A stretch of 64,000 bases of DNA, taken from Crocodylus rhombifer (taxonomy: Eukaryota; Chordata; Crocodylia; Crocodylidae). The notes beneath the pieces were generated by a model. That model worked only from the letters and a program-made list of their open reading frames with translations. It had not been told where the DNA came from and ran no database searches. Positions 56,765 to 64,000 of this stretch are shown piece after piece. The DNA is taken from the NCBI GenBank assembly GCA_038503035.1, contig JAVSML010024007.1, positions 124,001 through 188,000 on the forward strand, read 5' to 3'. Positions within the stretch are counted from its first letter, which is position 1. Every line of letters begins with the position of its first letter. The position numbers and the translations under genes are program-made.

Positions 56765-59525
56765 AATGGTAATTCAAAGATGACAGACAAAATTATGATT
56801 ATTTTGAAGTACTAAGATCTATAGGATACTGAAGCTCTTGTCATATACAACAGAATGATGTGAGGCCTTTATAACTTAAAATGAAGAAAGCACTTTTCAT
56901 TTTGATTTTGTACTTTCTGATGACAATAAAAACATAATAGGAAATTGATCTGAAATAGTAAATGTGTTCTTTAATTTTTCTTCTATTTCATGGAGGTATA
57001 AAATATTTGCCATTCATGAAGCAATTTTACTTTAATATTTTTAATGTGATCTTGCACTGAGTAATATTATGGGACTAGCAGTGCATATACATTCCTTGGG
57101 CTATTCAAGGTACTGGGATTTGTGGGGCAGTGCCCCTGAGGTGTTTGTTATCTCTCAGTAACACAACCCTTATCTGTCCTAATTCTTAATTGTAGCTCTG
57201 TCCACCATTACATGCTGTGTAACTGTGATCCTTTTTAAAGTATTACTTGTGAGATTTTCCAGGTTTCTGATGGAAAGTATTACATGACACCAAAAGGCAA
57301 TATATAATTTTTTTGGTTGATAATACGCTTATTATTTTGCTCGCTTCCACTCTGTTCAGGCTGAAGGTTACTTGTGAAGTTAAATCATTTAGATATAAAT
57401 CATTTAGAGAATAATCATATATTATACCATTTGTCAATCATGTTTATAAATATGTAACCTCTACATTTTGACATAAATTATTAAACAGAAACAGATCCAT
57501 TTAGAAGGAATTACTGCTACAATTTATACACCACTTTCTGGCTAATCATGGAGCTAACTTCTTGTGGCTAAATTCTGGAAGTGCTCTCAAATGTGCATAG
57601 AACCCAGTGATCTAAGTTTATTGTTTATGTGACTAAATTGACACTTATTAACATGAAGATATGTTCTGTGATTAGTTATGCTCAGTGATAAAGCGTAATA
57701 AAGATGAATTATCTTTTGCAATTTTTTAACATAACATTATGACAAAATTAGAAAACTAAATTAAAATCTGTAACACTCAAAGGAAAACAATCTACCCTAA
57801 ATGTGACTTGATCTATCCAGTTTCAGGGTGTTTGGTGAATGGGTTCATTATAACCATCAACAGGATCAATGCATCTGCATCTCACAGGTAATATTTGAGC
57901 CCCCTTTGTACACACTTTTGCGCAGCAATCAGACCCATGCTGTGTGAAGTTTATAAATAGCTCAAAATCTGACTGATTTTTGCCATCCATCAGCTGCAAT
58001 ACACTATCTTGAGGATAGGTTAAATTACAAAATCTGAATGCTAACCTTGCATTGGGTGCTTGGGGGGCACCTTGACCTTTACTGAGAGCTGAAAATCAGT
58101 TTCTTCTTTTAATTCTTGGCTTCCTGGCTAATGCCTCCCTCACTTCCTAATTGCGTCTATAAAAAAGGACACCACTGAAAGTTTTAGTTAGCTTATCTTA
58201 TCCTGTTTGGGTTTTGTAATTTTTGTTTCCCTTGAGTGGCTTCAGAGTTGGCACAGAATCTCTTCTTATAAAATAACATGAAACCCTGATCTCAGGAATC
58301 AGTTACGTTAAAAACATTGGCAATAAAAGGGTGGGATTTTCAAACATGCCTGAGGGACTAAACAACCAACTGCTTTAGTTACTTTGGAAAATTTTCCTTT
58401 TGAACAAAATGAGAAAGGATATGGAATAATTGCTTTCTAGCATTTGCTGAAACTCGTGATCAAACCAAAATTATTTTCTATGTCTCATATTACGTATCTA
58501 TAGTAATTTTTGAATCAATGATTTGGACTTTTATTTTGGTTTTAGGCTTACTTTCATATAATTCAGGGAAGGATTCTAGGAAGCTATATAAGCACTGTAT
58601 TAGGAATCACGTCACCTAGCATCTTCAAAGGATATAGAAGATGTTGGAATTGTTTTCTGCCCATGGGCTAGTTCATGCTTTAAAGTTGGCTCTGAGTAAA
58701 AGGCACTGTTCCATAAAAAGTCAAAGGAATAACTTGAGACTTTGGTTCCAGCTAGACATTAGATTTACAGCATGATTAACATGTTAATTATGCCATAAAT
58801 TGCAATGTGTCACATTTTCAGCCAATTTATGGTATCATAAAATGACAAACAAGCCACAGACGTGTTCCACATAGGATGTAGGGTATCTTTGTGACTGAGT
58901 TGAATGCTGCCGTAAATTGAATATGTGCTGTGTATCCCAGAAATAGGTTACCACTGGTCCAGTGAAGGTGGGCATCTTTGAGTTCCCAACTAGTTCTTGG
59001 GACCTGTGTCCAATCTTGACACTCAGCCAAGTATAGGGATAAGAAACACAGGACAGACCTAGGGTCTCAGACATACCTGTCCCCTGCTTGATCCATGGGA
59101 TTGGGATTCAGGGGCAGGGGACCAGTCCTGGGTCCTAGTTTAGCAGCAACTGACATGCAGTAGGGATCTGAGGAATCTTATACCCTAACCTAAACATTGG
59201 GTGCCCTGCCATGCATGTCTATTATGGCAGGATGCATAATTTTTGGAATGTGGCATAAAGTTCTTCATATTTCAAACATGCCATTATATTAACATCTGTC
59301 ATGTTATAGGTCTTGGAGTGCAAGTTCATCTCGGCTTCTCTCCTTTTTCACAACCAGTGCTTAGGAAATATTGCAGAATTTTCCTCTTAAATAAAGCCTT
59401 TCAAATACAGCAAGATTGATTTACCCCACAAAAATTAAAACTAAAACAAAATAAATCAACTAGCCAACAGTAAACATGGAAGCAGAAACATATACCCCAA
59501 GGTAAGATTTTACTACCTAAAGCCA
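56765..59525. other. AT-rich, no recognised feature
   Basis: No transposon end, exon or repeat identified. The small minus frames at 58827-59074 show no domain. Confidence 0.5.
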
Positions 59526-59529
59526 GGAC

Positions 59530-59537
59530 AGCTAGAC
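59530..59537. repeat. hAT target-site duplication, left copy
   Basis: AGCTAGAC, identical to 62188-62195. Confidence 0.85.
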
Positions 59538-59804
59538 CAGGGATGGGCAATTATTTTGGGCGGAGGGCCACTTACTGAGTTTTGGCAGGCCATTGAGGGC
59601 CACATGGGTAGCCCTGCCCCTTGACATGTGCCCCAACCCTGGTTGCCATTTTGGGACTGCCCCCTAACCCCTGACCTTTGCCATCAGAAGTCCCTCCCCT
59701 TGCCCCCCAGAAATACTCCTTTCAGGAAGGGGTTTTGCCATCTCTGAACCAGAAAAAAATATCAAATTATATTCTAAAAATCAAACATGTATAACAACAG
59801 TCGT

Positions 59805-60796
59805 TAAGGGTGTGGGCAGTGGAGGCCCCTAGGGCTCAGTCCTTGGGCTGGTGCTGTTCAACATCTTCATTAGCGACCTGGACAAGGGTGTGGAGACCAC
59901 CCTGTTCAAATTTGCTGATGACACCGAGCTGTGGGGTAAAGTGAATACACCGGCAGGTAGGGACCGCATCCAGGCAGATCTGGATAGGTTAGAGAAGTGG
60001 GCGGATCTGAACAGGATGTGGTTCAACAAGGACAAGTGCATAGTGCTGCACCTGGGGAGGGGGAACCAACATTATGGTTATAGGTTAGGGGCTGACCCTC
60101 TCGGCAGCACAGAGGCAGAGAGATCTTGGAGTCATGATTGACTCCAGGATGAATATGAGTCACCAATGTAATGAAGCAATAGGCAGAGCCAACTGCATCC
60201 TGTCATGCATCAACAGGGGCATCACTAACAGGTCTTGCTCCCCTCCTATGCAGCACTGGTCAGGTTGCAGCTGGACTACTGTGTCCAGTTCTGGGTGCCA
60301 CACTTCAAGAGGGACGTGGAGAACCTGGAGAAGGTCCAGAGGAGGGCCACTCATATGGTTGAGGGCCACTGTGGCCAGCCCTATGAAAAGAGGCTGAGGG
60401 ACCTGAATCTCTTCAGTCTCCACAAAAGGAGCCTGAGGGGGGATTTTGTGGCTGCCTACAACCTTATCAGGGGCCACCATCAGGGACTCGGGGAAAGTCT
60501 GTTCACCAGGGCCCCCCTTGGAGTCACCAGGAACAATGGCCACAAGCTGAGGGAAGATAGGTTTAGGTTGAATATTAGGAAGAACTACTTCACCGTAAGG
60601 GTGGCCAGAGCTTGGAATAGGCTTCCCAGAGAGGTGGTGCTCCCACCTTCCCTGGAAATCTTCAAGAGAAGACTGGATAGGTAGCTGGCTGAGGTCTTAT
60701 GACCCCTCCCACCCCCAGTGCTCATTCCTGCCCATGGCGGGGGGTTGGACTTGATGATCTGTCTAGGTCCCTTCCGACTCATTGATTGATTCTATA
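59805..60796 (+). mobile_element. CR1 LINE copy J, nested in the hAT element
   Basis: A 5'-truncated plus-strand CR1 begins in the palm region (GTGTGGGCAGTGGAGGCC) and ends with the tail GTCTAGGTCCCTTCCGACTC and ATTGATTGATTCTATAATTC. It is the same subfamily as copies H and I. It lies wholly inside the hAT element, so it inserted later. Confidence 0.93.
59851..60684 (+). pseudogene. CR1 ORF2 reverse-transcriptase C-terminal half, three frames
   Basis: The frame 59851-60141 starts [20 protein letters not shown] and has FADDTELWG (FADD codons at 59911-59922), then [17 protein letters not shown]. It shifts near 60120. The frame 60134-60397 has MNMSHQCNEAIGRANCILSC and shifts near 60235. The frame 60235-60684 carries YAALVRLQLDYCVQFWVPHF, VENLEKVQRRATHM, KRLRDLNLFSLHKRSLRGDF and YFTVRVARAWNRLPREVV to the natural stop. 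The catalytic box is intact but two frame shifts and 5' truncation make it non-functional. Confidence 0.9.
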
Positions 60797-60904
60797 ATTC
60801 TAATTTCATTTAAAAAAATAATTTGTCCTAATTTACATGTATTTGTATAGTATACATAGAGGTGATAGTATAATAGCATAAAATGAAGTTTTACTATTTT
60901 ATAT

Positions 60905-61090
60905 TGTGGGAGGGTGGGTATAGGTTGGTGGGTATGGGGGGTGTAGGGAGGGGGTGTGTGTGTGTGCACGCAATTTGTGGGGGGTGGATAGGCATGGGTG
61001 TGGGTGGATATGTGTTTTGTCAGGGGTTGTGTGTGTGGGTGGGAGGGTGGCCATGGAGGGTTGTGTTTTGGGTGTAGGGGGGGGGGGGTT
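60905..61090. repeat. G/T-rich low-complexity tract with G12 run
   Basis: Repeated GGGTGTGG and GGTGGGTAT-like units lead to an uninterrupted run of 12 G at about 61077-61088. A matching C run is at about 61228-61240. It may form G-quadruplexes and resembles the tract at 3610-3760. Confidence 0.7.
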
Positions 61091-61324
61091 TGCCCACAGC
61101 TGCCCCTGCCCCCCTGTGGCAGGCAAAGCCCTCGCCAGTGCTCCTACAAACCTGGCCTCTGCACTCCTGCCACTCCTGGTCCTAGGGCACTGATGCAGGG
61201 CCCATGCTCCTGCTTGCTGCCACTTGCCCCCCCCCCCCCATCTGCCACTGCTTCCCTTCTCCTGCCACTTTCCTGTCCTCCTCCCACCCCATCGACTGCT
61301 CCGGCACAATGTCCCACCTACTCC

Positions 61325-61808
61325 TGTGGTCATAGTGCTGCACCTGAGAACCATGTGATGTGTGAGCATAGCAGATGGGGTGGAGTGGGGAAATGGCTGC
61401 AGCAGGTGGCGGGAAGGGGCAGTGAGTGGGTGCATGGAGAACAGTGATAGCCAAGTGGGTGTGCAGGGCCCACACCAGTGCCCAGGGGGCCAGTACCAGT
61501 GGGGCCCAAAGCATGTCAACAGGAGTGTGGGGTCCAGGCTGCCAGGGACTCTAGGGAACAGCGCAGCCCAGGTCCATAGAGCTCATGGCTACCCAGGCCC
61601 TGCACTCCTGCTGTCCCTCTCTGGGCCCCACCAGCACTGGCCTTGGTGCACTGACACAGGTCCCGTGTTCCCACCTGGCTGTTGCTGTATTCCACGTGCC
61701 CACTCACTGCCCCTTTTCCCCACCTGCTACAGCCATTTCCCCTCTCCCCGCTCCTGCCTGCCAGCATCATGTGCTTCTCAGCTGCAGTGCCGGGACTGCA
61801 GAAGCCAG
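61325..61808. repeat. Near 490-bp imperfect palindrome
   Basis: The left arm (61325 to about 61560) is complementary to the right arm (about 61570-61808) at roughly three quarters of positions. Clear pairs are GGGGAAATGGCTGCAGCAGG with its partner near 61725-61742, and GGGGCAGTGAGTGGG with CCCACTCACTGCCCC. The centre is near 61566. Confidence 0.82.
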
Positions 61809-62187
61809 CCCACCTGGCCCTGAGGACAATCACACATGGTCCTTCCCTGCCCTCCTCCCCCACTTCCTTCTTATTTGTATTTCCCTTGCCACAGGGAGGC
61901 AGGAGCAGTCCCAGGCCAGAAGCCCTGCTAGGTAGAGGCTTCTGGCTGGAGCTCGGTGTGACGGGGCTGGAGGGAAGGGCAGGGCCAGGACAGATTTGCT
62001 GCTGCAGTTATTTAGTTCTTTCATTGGCTCCCCATGGGTCTTACTGCCCCTGGCTCCTGTCATCTTTGACAGGCTGCCAGGGACAGATAAATATGCATTT
62101 TCTAAATTTTTTTAGGGGACCCGTGGGCTGGATAAAATGTCCTTGAGGACTGAATCCAGCCCACAGGCTGTATTTTGCCTGCCACTT

Positions 62188-62195
62188 AGCTAGAC
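62188..62195. repeat. hAT target-site duplication, right copy
   Basis: AGCTAGAC, identical to 59530-59537. Confidence 0.85.
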
Positions 62196-62199
62196 AGTC

Positions 62200-63150
62200 C
62201 ATTAAATCTATAAGCAATGTTACTGCAGCTATTGTTTTTTTGTTTGTTTTGTTTTCCTGAAAGTTGCCAGGGCAATGTGGTGATAGTAGTAGGCAACTTT
62301 TAAAAAATGACTGGAAAAGTAGTTGGCAAATTAAAAAAAATGGCCTTTGACACTTTGAGGTGTGCAATATGAATAACCCATACAGGACATTCACTGGGTA
62401 CTTAGAGCTCCTTTGCCTTGTATGCAAGTACAGGTCACAATCTTGATTTTATATTTTGAAAACAGAGAGAAAATTACTGAAGTTCTATTTATTTTTAATA
62501 CAATAATGAGGTAGAGTATTGTTTTTTCTTATCTTTCAATCAGAATGTCATAGGTGACAATTGAAAACTGAAAGGGGAAAGCATATGTAAGTGGGAAATA
62601 GTCATGCCAAATTAAATGAAAAGATGGCATGGAATCCTGTAAAGCTCCAAGTTTAGGCTTATAATATATAAATCTGACAGCTGCAGTGAAGGTCAAATGA
62701 CAGGGGCCTTGTTGCACCATTGCAAAACGTTTAAATTGAGACAGAGGATTCTGAAGACATTTTTGCTGATCTCTGGCTGAGATGCCTTGCCTCTTTTGAA
62801 AGCTACCTTTTCTTTCCTACATGGGGCACAAAAATCAATCTAGAATGAGATGTAGCAAGACTTCAGGATCAGCCATCACTGTGCCGGGAGACTGGAGTTA
62901 GTGGCAGAAAGCCATTTTTGTTGTTATCTTCACACTTATGGAATATTCTGAAATTTTCTTCAAATGTTGTTTGGTCTGGTCCTACTGTCTATTTTCTTTG
63001 CAGTCAGTCTCTATTATATTCTGGAATTTATTTTGAAAGTCAGATTGTGAAAGCCAATAAGAAAGAGCATCTTATTTGTCTGGGATGCAACTTTCTACTT
63101 TTGTTGCCCTGAGGGGTCAGACCAACATTCAGGATCTCAATATTGCACTG
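62200..63150. other. AT-rich, no recognised feature
   Basis: No supported gene or transposon. Confidence 0.5.
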
Positions 63151-63159
63151 TTAGACAGG

Positions 63160-63560
63160 AGGGTGTGGTGTACAACTGCACATGCACACATAAAAATCAA
63201 TTAAGCACACACTCACTACGTGCATACACCCCTATTAGGCATACACACCCACACTACCAGCTAGGCACATATACTATACACCCCAAAAGTTAGACACAGA
63301 TCATTAATTCGTATATCATGAACACTACCATATATATATATATATATATATACACATACACACACACACACATACATACATATACACATATACATATAAA
63401 TATATACACACGTGCATACACACACACACTCACAGTAGCAACTCAGATACATGCACGTTCAAAATAATTAGTCTAGGTTCACACACTACACACACCAAAT
63501 TTAGACAGAATCAGTTACCAGTACCAACATCTGCATATTCAATACACATATGTGGATTAC
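63160..63560. repeat. CA-rich cryptic repeat with (TA)n(CA)n microsatellite
   Basis: The core is at about 63330-63440: TATATATATATA followed by ACACACACACAC and mixed CATA/TACA units. CACAC and CATAC motifs are scattered over several hundred bases on both sides. The minus frame at 63261-63452 is a simple-repeat translation. Confidence 0.85.
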
Positions 63561-63563
63561 TAA

Positions 63564-63635
63564 TTCATAGTTTTATAGTTTCTAGGGTCGGAAGGGACCT
63601 GAGTAGATCATCTAGTCCGACCCCCTGCCATGACC
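63564..63635 (-). mobile_element. CR1 3' tail fragment
   Basis: TTCATAGTTTTATAGTTTCT, GGGTCGGAAGGGACCT and GATCATCTAGTCCGACCCCC are the CR1 tail of the same subfamily as copy I (53494-53570), reversed. It is embedded in the CA-rich repeat region and only about 70 bp long. Confidence 0.9.
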
Positions 63636-63639
63636 ACAC

Positions 63640-64000
63640 ATACACACACTGATATCTATATATGTATTCACTAATTTACACACATACCACCCACCTATAC
63701 ATACACACAAGTGAGTTCCTAAGTTGGGTACTGTGATACGTATGCATGTATGTATGTGCTTGGTGTACTTGGGATACCCGGGGAAAGGTTAAAGTAAGAA
63801 AGTAGAAGTGTAGGGAGTTAAAAGTTACCAAGACTGGGATTAGAACCGGTAGACTACAGGGGCCTGGGCTGAAAAACTGAGGCTCGGGGGTAACTTGAGG
63901 TTAATTGAACTTAATTGATTAAAAGACAATGCCCAAAGCCTGCAGAACAAGGAAGCAATGCCAGCACAGCCACAGGGGAGCTGAAAAGGTAGGTAGGGAG
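63640..64000. other. Unassigned end of window
   Basis: CA-rich repeats continue to about 63720. From 63760 the sequence becomes GC-richer and purine-rich and could be part of an LTR-type or other element that runs past the window. Confidence 0.4.

Larger units (their letters stand above)
59538..62187 (+). mobile_element. hAT-family non-autonomous element with perfect 8-bp TSD and nested CR1
   Basis: The element starts CAGGGATGGGCAA; the reverse complement of its end starts AAGTGGCAGGCAA. It is flanked by AGCTAGAC on both sides (59530-59537 and 62188-62195). The 8-bp duplication and CAGGGATGGGC-type end are diagnostic of hAT transposons. No transposase is visible, so it is non-autonomous. It contains a CR1 insertion at 59805-60796 and a large palindrome at 61325-61808. 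A partial second copy is at 52890-53145. Confidence 0.88.

Noticed and set aside
60899..61519. 206-residue minus-strand open frame
   Set aside because: Proline-, threonine- and histidine-rich translation of G/T-rich repeats inside the hAT element.
63261..63452. Cysteine- and valine-rich minus frame
   Set aside because: Translation of (TA)n(CA)n simple repeat.

Overview
The window looks like non-mammalian amniote genomic DNA, most probably from a crocodilian, with a turtle as the main alternative. The reasons are the dense CR1 LINEs ending in the CR1 tail with short 3' repeats, the hAT-type MITEs, the Penelope-like fragments, the solo LTR, and the absence of recognisable L1 or Alu. It is AT-rich intergenic or intronic sequence with GC-rich patches. 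I recognise no host protein exon, tRNA, rRNA or CRISPR array. Every coding stretch I can support is a transposon relic. The species call is an inference from repeat type, not from a gene.

Layout. 1-11.5 kb: sparse sequence with small GC-rich tandem repeats (2.1-2.4 kb), a 1.8 kb non-autonomous DNA transposon holding an assembly gap (3.05-4.84 kb) and an unexplained CpG-rich island (6.04-7.08 kb). 11.5-15.8 kb: two minus-strand CR1/L3-type LINEs, each split by a TIR-bearing MITE. 16-22 kb: mostly unassigned. 22-25 kb: a broken hAT transposase, Penelope-like pieces (one pair inverted), and a MITE of the AGGGCTGTG family. 26.5-30.5 kb: compound repeats, then a plus-strand CR1 split by an 843-bp solo LTR with a 4-bp target duplication. 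32.5-38.3 kb: three MITE candidates and a minus-strand CR1. 40.8-46.9 kb: Penelope-like fragments, another AGGGCTGTG MITE with a large palindrome, a strong hairpin, a CR1 3' piece and a pair of CTCF-like motifs. 47-55.3 kb: three minus-strand CR1s in a row, including a nearly full-length copy with ORF1 and ORF2 relics (48.9-52.9 kb) and the best-preserved reverse transcriptase (53.5-55.3 kb). 56-64 kb: a small MITE, a 2.65 kb hAT element with a perfect 8-bp target duplication that contains a CR1 and a near 490-bp palindrome, then microsatellites and a CR1 tail.

There is no working pathway here. The biology is the history of mobile elements: nested insertions give relative ages, and several unrelated TIR elements share an internal design of GC-rich palindromic modules. 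Penelope-like fragments retain degraded hammerhead-ribozyme-like cores. These, the 28-bp-stem hairpin at 42.1 kb, the CpG-rich island and the paired CTCF-like motifs most deserve a second look.
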